Under the pieces are notes generated by a model. The model was given only the letters and a program-made list of their open reading frames with translations, was not told the origin of the DNA and searched no databases. 64,000 nucleotides of DNA from Crossaster papposus. Taxonomy: Eukaryota; Echinodermata; Asteroidea; Velatida; Solasteridae. Below are positions 12,701 through 22,219 of the stretch, one piece after another. The stretch covers positions 983,001 to 1,047,000 of the forward strand of contig JBAIAA010000661.1 in assembly GCA_037893245.1 (NCBI GenBank). Direction: 5' to 3'. Made by a program: the position numbers and the translations under genes. Within the stretch, counting starts at the first letter, position 1. Each line of letters starts with the position of its first letter.

Positions 12701-15700
12701 AAGATGCTTGTATGTGACCTACATACATGTACTGAGGCTAAATAGAGAATGTCCCCCAAAACCTTGTTTCGTGTAATCGGCACCGGAAGTTAGTCATACG
12801 TGCAAAATCATTTTAAAATCGATTCCCAAAATTTCTGTATTTTTGAGTTGCCAAGGTATTTAAGATCACACTGCATTTTTATTGTGAATAAATACCCCCA
12901 AATTTCCACTGCTGTTGGTGGCACAACCTTGTATGTTTTTTCAAAGTTCTTTTTCTCGAAATGCAATCGCAAAAGTTTAGCGGCGCACTGTCAACCTTCC
13001 TGTGGTATATCTTTGGAATTAATTGAGCTACAGAAATAATTTTGGTAATATTGGAAATTCCATTGTCTGCTCTTTACTATGGTGTAAAAATGAAAATAAT
13101 CTAAGATGGGGTTATTCTCCATTATGCCATGGCAGGTCACATTTCAGAAACTACAATGTTTCCTATTTCAAAACCATTACATGTGCATTGCGGTTGTGTG
13201 GCATTTCACAATATAAAGCACCCAGTGTTTCTTCTTCAATGTAATACAGTTGCTGCATAATCTGAACCACTGAAGTGGTATCGGATGTTTATACTAGCAG
13301 TTACTCTTTCGATTTGGACTTTCAGAATGGCATTTCACTCTGTGCTCCATGAGATACTGTACTTACATGTACATTCTTCTTCACAAAGCCAGGAGTGGCC
13401 GTTATATTTCCCAGAAAAGGCATGCATACAGACTCATGCCAGTTCGGCAACTTGTTCATCAGACAAAATGTACTTATCATACACTGTAAGTCTCCCATGC
13501 CTTGCATGTACCGCCAAATCAAATCAAGAGCAATACACATTTATTAAACTTTTACAGTTTCATCAGAAAGTTACTGATGGGATGGGCCAGTATTAAAAAA
13601 CAAGTATAGGAATATTTTGTCGCACGCCACTGTTTTTGTTTTTGTACTATTATTCCCTTTAAAGTGTAGTTACATGTTCATTGGATGGAGTAGACAATGG
13701 TATTACTTTTTACTACACCTCATCAATATTCATGAGCAAATTGAAGCGTGTCATTGGCCGATTCTGCTGCACGTCCGGGAAGTAAAAAATGATACACTGC
13801 CAGGTGATGTCATCCCAGTGAGTATCCAGCTCACTGCCGTTCGGTATTCTAAATCCCCTTTGCAACCCGCCTCGTTGACATGTACATGTAGTCTGTGGTG
13901 TGTAATATTTACGGAACCAGTCTCAGTAACATTACTAGACTTTCGTTCTTGACGAAGAACTTGCTGAATTAAGATGCAAAAATCTACAAAGCCGTTATCG
14001 ACAAGGCTGTGAATATTTATGAGGTGTAGTAAAACAAATACAGCCTGGTTTATTTCAGAAAAATAGTGGGAATTACTCGTTTCCTCGGTAGGTAGTCGAG
14101 CTGACCAACACCTTGGGACCAGTAATTCCCACTACTTCCCCTCAAAACATGCTGTATTTGTATAATACATCGTGATTCATTCACTCAATAACTCCCCAAA
14201 AGGTTTAGTGTGACAATCCGAAAGGCTACAATAGGTCTGAATATTCATTGTACCGCACAACAAAATCCAATATATCTGTTAATTCTTGCCTTTCTCTTTT
14301 TATGATGTTTATCCTCTTCCTTTTCCTTGCATCTTTTCTTCTTCTTCTTCTTCATCTTCTTGTGTTTGTTGTGTGTGGTCAGTGTCAGGCTTGTAGGAGA
14401 GTTGGATATTGCTGTGTACGTCGCTGCGGCGCTTACTGACTCGCTTGGAACTTCATCACCACTGTCGCTCGACGAGTCGTCTGTTGCAAATCAACAGATA
14501 TTGACTGTAAGTCACTGTGAGGTCTCAGAAAGCTTGTGATAACACCGCACATGAAAATTACTGTCCATTATCACATGCAATTCTGTTTCACTTTGTTTAT
14601 CTGTGCAACACTGTGTACACTGTGTTTCATATCTTTCCTTGGCATAACTTAGACAAGGCAATCAAACTTGTATTACATTTGCATGTAAAAGGACAATTTG
14701 TTCACCTTTATAACCTAAACAATCCTTTGGTTTACATGCAAATTACATTGTCGTGTGCAATATCAAAATAATGTCATGCACTATCCTAAAACTTCTATAC
14801 ACAAATTATTTTTGTTCTTTCAGGAAGGGAAAAATACTGCGACAGTATCGCGATATCCCCATTGCCTGCTGGCAGTATTTATACCGTTGTTTGGCCTTAC
14901 CCGACATGGCTGCACGTTTCTTGCTCTGTAGTGCCACAGCTCGCTGCCTGTCCACTTCCCGTGGCTGGCACCTCTCACAATAGAATGTCTCTGGGATGTT
15001 GTCCCTCTCCAGACCCATGCAGTCCACATGCTGCCAAACGCAGCAATGGTCACAGCAAATCATATAGCCATCATCATGTTCAAAGTTGCTGCAAAGATGA
15101 TTGGGGAGAATTAAACTGCGTTATCGATCTAAACAAACGAGCAAACTTACAGTACTTCACTTGTTGATTCGGAAGATAATATTTAGAGATAACATGAGAT
15201 ACAATCAAGCGGAATGAGTCAAATGTCGGGGAAATTCCAAAAATGAACCGTGTTCTTCGTTGGTATTTCAACAAATTTACATAACTCGACAACAAAACAT
15301 TGTATCAACATGGGGTTTTCAGTTTTTAAAACGTACAGATGCCCTCTTTATAACTATATGAAAACTCATTTTTTGACCGGGGCCGACACCCGACTCATTC
15401 CGCTTGATCGTGTCACATATAAAAAAATTATTGCTAAAACCATGTCAGCCTGAGTTTGTTTCTATCTTTAAATTGCTTCCTGCTTGTGCTTTAGTGGACA
15501 AAAAAACATCCTTTTTACGGGTAATCATCTTTCTGAGTCACCCTAGTATTAAGCAAAGGGCATTTTTAACACGTATGAATAAACGTATGAATAACAAAAC
15601 ATCCCAACATCTTGGCTTTCCACAGGAAAATTAGAGCACTTTCATATAAAGGACTTTATTGGCCTAACAATGCACAGAACACCTTATCAGACTGGGCCTT

Positions 15701-18700
15701 ACAAAATTGATTATAAAAAACAGCTTCGAATGAAAACTTACCAAATGCATCTTGTTAACCCTTCGTCTTTGCTTTCTATCGGCACTGGGGGAGTTACTGT
15801 CAACTTCACTTCAAGTTTCAAAGGATCATCAAATATCCCGTTGACTTTGGTTTGTACTGGGGAGACTAGAGGGATATGAGAAGGCGATTCTGGTGGGGTG
15901 GGAGGAGGTGGTGCTCCATAATTATGATCCTACAATAGGGCACACACAAATATAAATGTTGACAATACCACAAAATAGATTTCAAGGACAAAGTTGCACG
16001 TTTTTATCAGAATCCATTTATGAAAAAACATGTACCATTTTTTTGCTAAAAACTGCAGGACAAAATCAGAATAAAGTAGGACTTTTCATGGCTTTTAGGA
16101 GTACATGTATGCTGTTTTTGTTTTGTCATAAGCCTCATTTGGCATACTCTGTACTCCCAAAACTCCCTCAACTATGGCTGTGTCCGAAACGAGTGTCTAG
16201 AACTACGGTCTACAGCTACAGCTATGTCTACGTAGGCGCTAAGGCAAATGGAATTCGGACGCGGCTACGGTAGAGCCTACAGCTAGTTATTGCGCCCCCA
16301 AGCGATGCTTGAATTAGTGTTTGCAAAATTACGATGTAAGAATTTACAACAATTATCGTCTGCTAGATGTAACGCAATGTTTGTTTACAGCCGGTCGGAA
16401 TACCTGATGATATTGACGTATTTGTCGATCTGTTTGTTTCAATTCAATGCACTATCATTGAAAAATAAACAAAAATTTGCTCCAAAATTAACGTTAGTGC
16501 TGCCGCCATTTTGTTTTGCCTGAGCTAGACAACTTCCGTTACGGCTAGATTTTTGTGACGTTGTAGCCGTAGCTGTAGCTCTAGACGGCATTTCGGACAG
16601 CGCTACAAAATGGCCGCCGTAGACAATAGACCTAGCTGTAGCTCTAGACACCCGTTTCGGACAAGGCCTAAGGCCCAAAAAAATAACAGTTCTGCTTCCG
16701 GTTACTCAGCCTACCCTAATTTTACAGCTGTGACCCTAATCCTGATGTGTTTCATGTTGCTTGTAACAGGGTCAATGCTACCAACAAATGGGTTCATCCA
16801 CTGGTCAACCGCACTGTACAATTCCCCTTCTCATGACAATCCCAGTATCAACATTTTTAGCAAATCCCTTTTTAGTTTGAAATCCTCAGTTTGGCAAAGT
16901 TTACAGAGGCCTTATTAATCAGAATTTTGTATTTGTTGCCAAGTCCTGAGTTTTTAACATGTACCGGTAACATGTGTCATGAGATTTTAACGTGTATCAT
17001 GTTTTAAGATTTTATTATTCGATGTTTTATTATGCCATGTACATGTATTGATTTTTTTACGTTTTATTATGGTATAATTTTTTGTTTTATCATGCATGTA
17101 CATGTATGCGTTTTAAATGTCTGGGTATTTTAAAGATAATGTAATTATATCCATCCGTTTTGGCGCTTGCACTGTACATTTTGTTTAAAAAAAAAAATCA
17201 ATATAATCAATAAATAAAAAATACAGCATGTAATCAGATTTTTTTTAAATTTTTTTTTTGGCGGGGGCTAAACTCTTATGTACCGACAGTACTGTACATG
17301 CACAACACAATTGCAGCCAAAACCCTTAATTGTGTGATTTGTATTTGACGTACTACTGTTATCAAAAATATTCAATCATCAATGAGACAAATTTGTTTGC
17401 CGTTGTAGGCCAGACAAATTTGAAAAAAGTACAAAACAGTGGTAATTTCAAGAAAAAAGGAGGAAAATAAAGAGCAAGGTAAAATAAAATTTAAAAAGTA
17501 GAAAAACTAGAAATACTTTAAATTTCTGTGTGTTATTCTGAAATGTGTTTCAGTTACCTCATTGAAACAATTTTCGACCAACGTGTAGCTTTCATGAAAC
17601 AAAAATATAATACCTTATTTATTAATATATTTGCATTTTTTCCTCTGCTGAATACATGTACATGTATGTACATGCATCGTTTCAAAAGCCATTTATAATA
17701 GCACTATGAACATTTTACACAAAGGACAATGACACTTGCATGTTACTGTACCTGATAAGGCAAACCAATATAATGGGTGGTTGTATGCGCTGTATGTGCA
17801 GGATGACTGGTGACATCTCCAGTTGCCACGGGTTGTTCTACTGGTTCGGGACTGCAATGGTAAGAAAAACAATTATCCCTTGCTATAGAGTGGATCTGTA
17901 AATGCCTAGTTTACCCTAACCTTCCCAACTCCATCAAAATCCACCACTTCCCTCCAGCAAGCCTGGCTTGACTAAATATTGGAGTACGGTGGACTTGGTC
18001 CAGGAAGCCTGGAGCACTGATGGGAAAATCAAATTGAGCTTGTTCATTTCAAAGTGAACAAAGAAATTGTCAAGAGGGGACTCGAACGAACCTACGACTT
18101 CCGGAATACCAGACCGGCACTCTACCAACTGAGCTATCTTGCCCTATGTTGGCGGTCTCCCAAATTGCCAGTATCTTCGTTCGAAGGCACTAGTCAGAAG
18201 TCATAAACATCAGAAGTCATAAACACCAGAATGCCGTGTGGTCAGAGATCATGCCCATTTTTACGATACAACCTACATGTAGGAAGCAACATTGTGGGAA
18301 TCACTCACTGCGAAAAAGAGGCAGTAAATTTGAAAAGCAAAAATGACTTGTACACCAATTGATGTAGATTGGGAAAAGCTCAGAAGTTCCTTCTATTTTC
18401 CCACACTGCTTATTTTTATTAGAGCTTACACATTTGTAGCTGAAGCACTGCTGGGGGAATCCAACTAAATTTGTCTATCATGCAGTACTGCTGTTGTCAT
18501 TATGTGTAAGTCCTTCAACATCAAGCACCACTTCAGTGGTGATTTCATTATCTCATTCATGTACGTGTACTTGTATGTATAAGAAGCAGACTGAGTAATG
18601 GATTTTGAAGAATTTGGTCCAGTGGTTAGTAAAACACACAGCAATAGGGAGTTAGAGTTAATGAAGTGGATTGATTTTTTCGTGGCTCTGTAGGATTTTT

Positions 18701-18909
18701 TTTATGTAGGTAAGTAAATAAAAACCACATAACTGATACATGCGTAATGGCAACCTTTCATAAAAACAGCAACATTACAGGTCTTTTTATGCTAAACATG
18801 GTGGGAAGAACATAAAGACTTCCTGGCCAGGTACTTACTCAGAACCTGCAGCCATGGCAGCATAGTTCTTGTCTGTCAGTGCTCCGTCATATACTAGTAT
18901 GTTACTCAT
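582..18909 (-). CDS. KMT2E: KMT2E/SETD5-type PHD and SET domain chromatin regulator, 3' end outside window
   Basis: Coding exons in transcript order: 18839-18909, 17752-17851, 15742-15929, 14901-15088, 14254-14480, 11827-11918, 10013-10303, 7769-7996, 6640-6844, 4355-4780, 2388-2551, 1538-1805, 582-767. All have GT/AG borders and the phases join without a stop, giving 878 codons before the window ends. The N-terminus contains MAAGS and IGLPY blocks shared by KMT2E and SETD5. A C4HC3 PHD finger lies at about residues 118-160 (C118, C120, C132, C135, H140, C143, C157, C160; W138 in the aromatic cage position). The SET domain is at about 352-462 with [12 protein letters not shown] at 417-428, followed by post-SET cysteines, an [17 protein letters not shown] block near 589 and a [15 protein letters not shown] block. 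Vertebrates have two paralogues; this single gene keeps the PHD of KMT2E, so the symbol is nominal. KMT2E-type SET domains are considered weak or inactive methyltransferases that bind chromatin through PHD recognition of H3K4me3. Nuclear location is inferred from the family. Confidence 0.93.
872..1198. mobile_element. TTAA-flanked MITE (AGGTAGGATACAC family), copy 1
   Basis: TTAA at both ends, termini AAGGTAAGATACACCATT and AATGGTGTATCCTACC. The interior matches 7347-7700 inverted. A TTAA target fits piggyBac- or Kolobok-type elements; the superfamily is not determinable here. Confidence 0.72.
1285..1440. repeat. Possible diverged third copy of the hAT-like GACTTGTGA element
   Basis: Words CAAGCTATTCAAAT and GGACTTGTGAAAGGACTTGT recur in the order seen at 8300-8450, without clear ends. 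Confidence 0.35.
1538..1805 (-). CDS. KMT2E: KMT2E-like coding exon 12
   Basis: 268 bp, phase 2 to phase 0. It starts with [11 protein letters not shown] and ends [10 protein letters not shown], equivalent to the KYPKTKK of both vertebrate paralogues. The donor is GTGAGG. Confidence 0.92.
2169..2328. repeat. Partial copy of the AGGTAGGATACAC MITE
   Basis: The sequence from CAGGATATCTAGCGCAATC to GTGTATCCTACCT repeats the right half of the element at 872-1198. The left half is missing. Confidence 0.6.
2388..2551 (-). CDS. KMT2E: KMT2E-like coding exon 11
   Basis: 164 bp, phase 0 to phase 2, with TTTCAG acceptor and GTGAGT donor. It encodes a Thr/Ser/Val-rich linker (ending TTRPKGFK) without a recognised motif; accepted for its strong splice sites and frame. 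Confidence 0.8.
3765..3985. mobile_element. Foldback DNA element, 9-bp TSD GCAGGGTGA (family 1)
   Basis: Perfect 9-bp duplications flank it at 3756-3764 and 3986-3994. Termini are TAGTCTTGCTACAAGACC and, read inward from the right, TAGTCTTGCTCTAAGACC. The arms extend over about 90 bp each, so nearly the whole element folds back. No coding capacity. Other copies: 31535-31709 and a decayed one at 59309-59443. Confidence 0.88.
4355..4780 (-). CDS. KMT2E: KMT2E-like coding exon 10
   Basis: 426 bp, phase 0 on both sides, GTGAGT donor. It encodes an acidic Ser/Thr-rich region and [17 protein letters not shown] followed by [11 protein letters not shown], the conserved helical basic block of KMT2E and SETD5. 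Confidence 0.94.
5707..6577. repeat. 20-bp minisatellite, about 43 copies
   Basis: Unit AGGGCGAGTTTCCAACCACA with ordered subtypes: TTCC units at 5740-6050, then TTCT with AGGGG, then AGCTTCT with CGAGGG to about 6440, then GGGCCAG or GGGTCAG units. It lies in KMT2E-like intron 9, starting 62 bp after the exon 9 donor. Open frames through it are a by-product of the repeat. Confidence 0.97.
6640..6844 (-). CDS. KMT2E: KMT2E-like coding exon 9, post-SET
   Basis: 205 bp, phase 2 to phase 0. It encodes [16 protein letters not shown], matching the post-SET cysteine cluster CKYKVDCAC of KMT2E, then [16 protein letters not shown], matching its SPLRLSVSNN block. The donor GTAGCT is weak but the frame is kept. 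Confidence 0.93.
7347..7700. mobile_element. TTAA-flanked MITE (AGGTAGGATACAC family), copy 2
   Basis: TTAA at both borders with inverted termini reading AAGGTAGGATACAC and its diverged complement GTGCATTCTACCTT. The interior is shared, in opposite orientation, with 872-1198. No coding capacity. Confidence 0.72.
7769..7996 (-). CDS. KMT2E: KMT2E-like coding exon 8, SET domain core
   Basis: 228 bp, phase 2 on both sides. It encodes [32 protein letters not shown] and [11 protein letters not shown]. The canonical NHSC histidine is replaced by RRSC and the final motif is GFDF rather than one with the usual catalytic tyrosine, as in KMT2E and SETD5. The donor is GTGAGT. Confidence 0.97.
8065..8292. 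repeat. 10-bp minisatellite, about 23 copies of CCTGCAAGTC
   Basis: Nearly perfect tandem copies. The array begins directly at the 8-bp target duplication of the surrounding MITE and ends 68 bp upstream (in transcript sense) of the SET exon 8 acceptor. Confidence 0.95.
8065..8454. mobile_element. hAT-like MITE with internal 10-bp minisatellite, TSD GATTAAAG
   Basis: Perfect 8-bp direct repeats GATTAAAG flank it at 8057-8064 and 8455-8462. The right end, read inward (CATGGTTGTAGTAGAGTCC), resembles the CAGGG-type terminus of the related copy at 51194-51448. The left 228 bp are the tandem repeat itself, with no terminal inverted repeat left. The remaining body is about 85% identical by eye to the reverse complement of 51205-51360. 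Confidence 0.78.
8788..9945 (-). mobile_element. Degraded non-LTR retrotransposon (RT region) in KMT2E-like intron 7
   Basis: Minus-strand reading frames at 9837-9945 and 8788-9349 form one broken LINE ORF. Recognisable pieces are [28 protein letters not shown] and, at 8791-8988, [20 protein letters not shown], the conserved RT motif before the catalytic domain. Stops and frameshifts interrupt it, and a 478-bp DNA element at 9350-9827 splits it. It is a dead fragment. Confidence 0.78.
9350..9827. mobile_element. Foldback DNA element, 9-bp TSD TCATCCCCT (family 4)
   Basis: Perfect 9-bp direct repeats TCATCCCCT flank it (9341-9349 and 9828-9836). The right end, read inward, is ATAGTCTTTGCCAAAGAC; the left end is ATTCTTTGCCAAAGAC. 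The terminus is a small hairpin (GTCTTTG-C-CAAAGAC). There is no long ORF, so it is non-autonomous. It sits inside the LINE relic. A related truncated copy lies at 21133-21400. Confidence 0.82.
10013..10303 (-). CDS. KMT2E: KMT2E-like coding exon 7, start of SET domain
   Basis: 291 bp, phase 2 on both sides. It encodes [18 protein letters not shown], close to the DQYEEAFTNQYSADVQ of SETD5, a diverged linker, then [15 protein letters not shown] and GFFK at the start of the SET domain. The donor is GTGAGT. Confidence 0.95.
11827..11918 (-). CDS. KMT2E: KMT2E-like coding exon 6
   Basis: 92 bp, phase 0 to phase 2, AG acceptor and GTGAGT donor. It encodes [16 protein letters not shown] and ends in AWNDS before the conserved DRYEEA of the next exon. 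Sequence similarity is weak; support comes from splice sites and frame continuity. Confidence 0.75.
11919..14253 (-). other. Intron 5 of the KMT2E-like gene
   Basis: No exon, RNA gene or intact mobile element is recognised. The DNA is AT-rich with scattered ACATGT words, a TTC/CTT tract at its upstream edge and a short A run at 11940-11956. Confidence 0.5.
14254..14480 (-). CDS. KMT2E: KMT2E-like coding exon 5, acidic then lysine-rich linker
   Basis: 227 bp, phase 1 to phase 0. It starts [12 protein letters not shown], equivalent to the SATESGDEVP segment of KMT2E, continues with [10 protein letters not shown] and a run of lysines. The donor GCG|GTACAA is the only phase-0 GT before a stop. 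It adds an unusual YIGFCCA tail, so the 3' border is the least certain of the model. Confidence 0.75.
14901..15088 (-). CDS. KMT2E: KMT2E-like coding exon 4, PHD finger
   Basis: 188 bp, phase 2 to phase 1. It encodes most of the PHD finger: [20 protein letters not shown] and FYCERCQPR, then a basic segment ending MSG. All remaining C4HC3 ligands are present. The donor is GTAAGG. Confidence 0.95.
15742..15929 (-). CDS. KMT2E: KMT2E-like coding exon 3
   Basis: 188 bp, phase 0 to phase 2. It encodes [17 protein letters not shown] and ends with the first PHD cysteines (TRCIC), the last split across the intron. The proline-rich block matches the same position in vertebrate KMT2E. Confidence 0.92.
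16176..16668. mobile_element. Inverted-repeat element in KMT2E-like intron 2
   Basis: Termini GTGTCCGAAACGAGTGTCTA and, from the right, TGTCCGAAACGGGTGTCTAG. A third internal copy of the terminus (CATTTCGGACAGCGCTAC) lies near 16590. The target duplication is unclear (perhaps TA). Confidence 0.6.
17752..17851 (-). CDS. KMT2E: KMT2E-like coding exon 2
   Basis: One hundred bases, phase 2 to phase 0, AG acceptor and GTACAG donor. It encodes a His/Thr-rich stretch ending in HYIGLPYQ, matching the IGLPYA block upstream of the KMT2E PHD finger. Confidence 0.88.
17880..18147 (-). mobile_element. tRNA-derived SINE with tRNA-Thr-like head
   Basis: On the minus strand from about 18147 the sequence reads as a tRNA-like head: TAGCTCAGTTGGTAGAG forms the A box and D arm, an anticodon-like loop with GGT, and GTTCGTTCGAGTCC as a B box. 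The acceptor arm pairs poorly and the T arm has an insertion, so it is not a working tRNA. A non-tRNA body follows to roughly 17880. It lies in intron 1 of the KMT2E-like gene, same strand. The lower boundary is approximate. Confidence 0.65.
18839..18909 (-). CDS. KMT2E: KMT2E-like coding exon 1 (start codon)
   Basis: The ATG at 18909-18907 opens a 23-codon segment ending in AAMAAGS, the motif that begins the conserved part of KMT2E and SETD5. The donor is GTAAGT after phase 2. The exon probably extends to 19022, where a pyrimidine-rich tract and CAG form an acceptor (read on the minus strand), so about 113 nt of 5' UTR precede the start and a further non-coding first exon lies upstream, unlocated. 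Confidence 0.88.
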
Positions 18910-18998
18910 TACGCAGTATTTAACATGAGGTGAAATCGTTGTCGTTGTCGGGGGTGCAGGGCAGCTGTTGTCCAAGGGACACTGCCCATTGCACACAT
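18909..18998 (-). promoter_or_regulatory. Upstream ORF ending on the KMT2E-like start codon
   Basis: Within the inferred 5' UTR an ATG at 18998 opens 29 codons that end in TAA at 18911-18909; the last A is the A of the main ATG, giving TAATG. Further in-frame ATGs lie at the fourth and twenty-fifth codons. If the exon is as modelled, ribosomes must terminate exactly at the main start, so reinitiation or leaky scanning would set output. Confidence 0.6.
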
Positions 18999-19703
18999 GG
19001 CAAGTGCTTTGTCCTCAGGACCCTGTGATCAAGAAAAAAATCAACTGGACTTTAGCAGCATAAAAAAAAGGTACATAATTGTACATGTACATGTATACAC
19101 ATTTATGCACAGTAAAAAATAATAATACAACCGACATCTTGTGTTGGATCATTATCGTATGCCCATGTCCTTTGGCTTTTTATACAATTTTGGTGATAAA
19201 GATATAAATTGTATGACAATTATTTGGTAATCAATCATAGACATCATTTGGTAAAAATAATTGTGTACTTCCTGTAACTCTATTACCCGGTAACCTATTC
19301 TGTACATGTACATGTACTCTAATATGTTAGATGTACTGTACTGTAGATGTACTGCACATGTATGGTACATGTTGTGCACGGGTATTTCCATAAATAAGGG
19401 TGCCAATGCATCTTTATGCATAACTTTGTACATGTATGGATTTTCAGTATGTGCTAATGGTTTATCCTTGTCACTCAAAACATGAATCGTACAAATAAAA
19501 TTTCATACATGATACAAAAAATTGTTTCACGTGTAAAATCTTTTTTGTTATAAATATCTGCATGATTACAGAGAATGTGCATAGAGCATGAGCAGTGGGA
19601 AAGTACAAATAACCTCAATCCTCAAAAATCCTCATTTGGATAAATACCCAAGTAACCTCTATCCTGCAAAATAATCCAGCATTAGTTTAAGCCTGATGAC
19701 CTG

Positions 19704-19950
19704 GGGGCCAATTTCATAAAACATGTAAGCACAAAAATTTGCTTAGCACAAAAAAGTCTTGCTCAGTAAAAAAAAGGTTATCGGCCAAAACTCCATCGTA
19801 AGCTTTTCATTCAAAGCAAAAAACAGCTGAATACCAGTCACAAACAATAAACATCAACAGAAATGTTGGATTGTAACCCTGTTTTTTTCAAGGAAGAATT
19901 TTGAGGCTAAGCAAATTCTGATGCTTACATGTTTTATGAAATTGGCCCCT
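19704..19950. mobile_element. MITE with 28-bp terminal inverted repeats
   Basis: Both ends read inward as GGGGCCAATTTCATAAAACA followed by TGTAAGCA. The interior is AT-rich and non-coding. No clear target duplication. Confidence 0.72.
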
Positions 19951-20940
19951 GTATCCTTCATTTTTCTCCAGTGGCAAAAACCATTTGGGATGGTTATGGT
20001 TAAACATTAACATAAACATAAATTTAAACCATTACTCCTAGTTACTGGTACAATACAATTAGCAATCCATTCAGCAAAATCAGCTCAGTGGCAATTTGCT
20101 AGTTTTTATCAAGCAATGAGTCACACTGCCTTTGTTCAGGCAATTCCGTGTATGCCATTATTCAAATTCCTACTGAAATACATGTTTTTTTACAGAATTA
20201 AGCACAGCACAACATACACATTAGCCTATAAAATGAACCTGAATTAATAATATACATGTACACTGTAATTAATTCCTTGTTGTACTGCCATAAACCCTAA
20301 ACCCATTGTGTATCAAAACACACATTGTATGTAGGTATGATGTTAAATACAGATGCAGTACACTGTTCCACTCGCTGCCTTGAAGGCAGCCTTTCAAATG
20401 CAAATAAGCAGCCTCTCCCTGTCCTATAACAACTTCAACAAGCAGTGTCAAACGTTTTGTTCAAGTACATGTTGTATGCTCAAGTACAATACCGTACATG
20501 TACACACAATTGCACATGTGTGCTATGTATTAACCCACAGCAAATTTGTGCAATGAATGGAAGAGATTGTCAATGGTGTTCACAAAAACGGTGAACACAT
20601 GGTACATGTACAATTTTTTTTAGAAATGAGCATGTGAACGTCACTTGTAATGACATGTACATACGACTTGTTTGGCAGTGTACATGTACATGTACATGTA
20701 CATGTACAATTGTACGTAAATGGGTGGTACATGTACATTCTGCCATGCATGGAACACATCAAATAGGTATTCAATGGTTCATATACAAAGGTTTGTATAT
20801 AGGCAGTGGACAAACTATTATTAGCATGTATGCTTTGTTTGCAGTGAATAGCATGAATAGGATAATCCCTCAAATTATTGATGTTACCTAAATAAAATAA
20901 AAATGTGCAAGAGGACTGAAATAGTAGGCGTGTATCTTGT
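19951..20940. other. Intergenic, ACATGT-rich DNA
   Basis: No gene is recognised. A run of five or so ACATGT units lies at about 20680-20708. Confidence 0.5.
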
Positions 20941-21132
20941 ATCAGTGCTAAACAATACAGGTGATGCAGCATGTAGCCACGGTCCCAACTTGCCTACGGT
21001 AGTTAGGGCTGGCCCAACTGGGACGGAGTATTTGGGAAAACCCAACTCTGTAGTTGGGATAAAATACGGAAGGAGATTTCGCGTTGATTTTAAGGCAAGT
21101 TTTGGCTGCCAGCATAGTGACTTCACACTGTC

Positions 21133-21400
21133 AACTATAACCATTCAGCAGTCGCGCGGGCCTGCGTTGCATATCTAATTAGCGCTGCTACACAAAGAAA
21201 TTGTGTACGTGCGCGTAGTAGGCCTACGTCTTGTGAACTGCCATTCTGCAATCACCGGTTGGCTCTCTAGGAGTAGCAGGTTTGCAGGGACGATGGTAAG
21301 AGTAGAGGGAACTGGTCTATCGTGTCGTTTGCGGGCACACTGCGTGAAAAGATTGTACGCGACGTGCACACTATCGATTACCATCATCTTTGGCAAAGAC
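21133..21400. mobile_element. Left-truncated copy of the family 4 foldback element
   Basis: From CATTCAGCAGTCGCGCGGGC to the terminus CTTTGGCAAAGACTA it parallels 9510-9827. The left terminus is not recognisable. Confidence 0.65.
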
Positions 21401-21448
21401 TACCACCGCAGTAGCAGCCAGTAGGCCTACTGTACCATCATGGGAGCA

Positions 21449-21622
21449 ATTATAGAATGCAGAGCCCACTTGCAACTCTCAACTTTATTTACCCTAGAAC
21501 ATAGAATGGACTGACCCTAACCTTTACCTTGTATACCATACCCACAGAATACAGGGCCACTCCATATTATGTCATAGGGTAAATAAAGTCAAGAGTTGTG
21601 AGTGGGCCCTGCATTCTGTAAT
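21449..21622. mobile_element. Small inverted-repeat element
   Basis: About 45-bp arms: AGAATGCAGAGCCCACTTG at the left and AGTGGGCCCTGCATTCTG at the right, both continuing into ACTTTATTTACCCT and its complement. Confidence 0.7.
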
Positions 21623-21791
21623 TAACCTCAATCATGTGACCATGGCCATGGCATCATGCATACTGCGCAATAGCCGTATTGCCATTTTGTGACTGGACAA
21701 TTAACGACGTTTGGCTAATACATTGATACGGGCAACTCGTAAACTGTAAAATTACTAAATTACAATAATAAATAAAAAACAATGTATGATT

Positions 21792-22084
21792 GAGAGTCAA
21801 CTCGTACGCCAGTCAACTCGTACGCCAGTCAACTCGTACGCCAGTCAACTCGTACGCCAGTCAACTCGTACGCCAGTCAACTCGTACGCCAGTCAACTCG
21901 TACGCCAGTCAACTCGTACGCCAGTCAACTCGTACGCCAGTCAACTCGTACGCCAGTCAACTCGTACGGCAGTCAACTCGTACCCCAGTCAACTCGTACC
22001 CCAGTCAACTCGTACCCCAGTCAACTCGTACCCCAGTCAACTCGTACCCCAGTCAACTCGTACCCCAGTCAACTCGTACCCCAT
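21792..22084. repeat. 16-bp minisatellite, about 18 copies of CCAGTCAACTCGTACG
   Basis: The first 11 or so units end TACGCC; later units end TACCCC, a clean switch near 21975. The core is shared with the 31718-31964 array on the opposite strand. Confidence 0.96.
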
Positions 22085-22219
22085 TTATGTGTACGAATGA
22101 ATTTCTTTCTTTTTCTGACTAAAACACGCCTTTTCTGACTAGTAATAATAGTAATAAAAGACTCGAACACGAGTTGCCTCGGGTACGAGCCTGACCGAGT
22201 ACGAGTTAACTCAGGTAAC

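Noticed and set aside
18080-18147. Functional tRNA-Thr gene
   Set aside because: Poor acceptor pairing, extra bases in the T arm and a SINE-like tail.
21792-22084. CRISPR-like regular repeat array
   Set aside because: There are no spacers between units, and the genome is eukaryotic.
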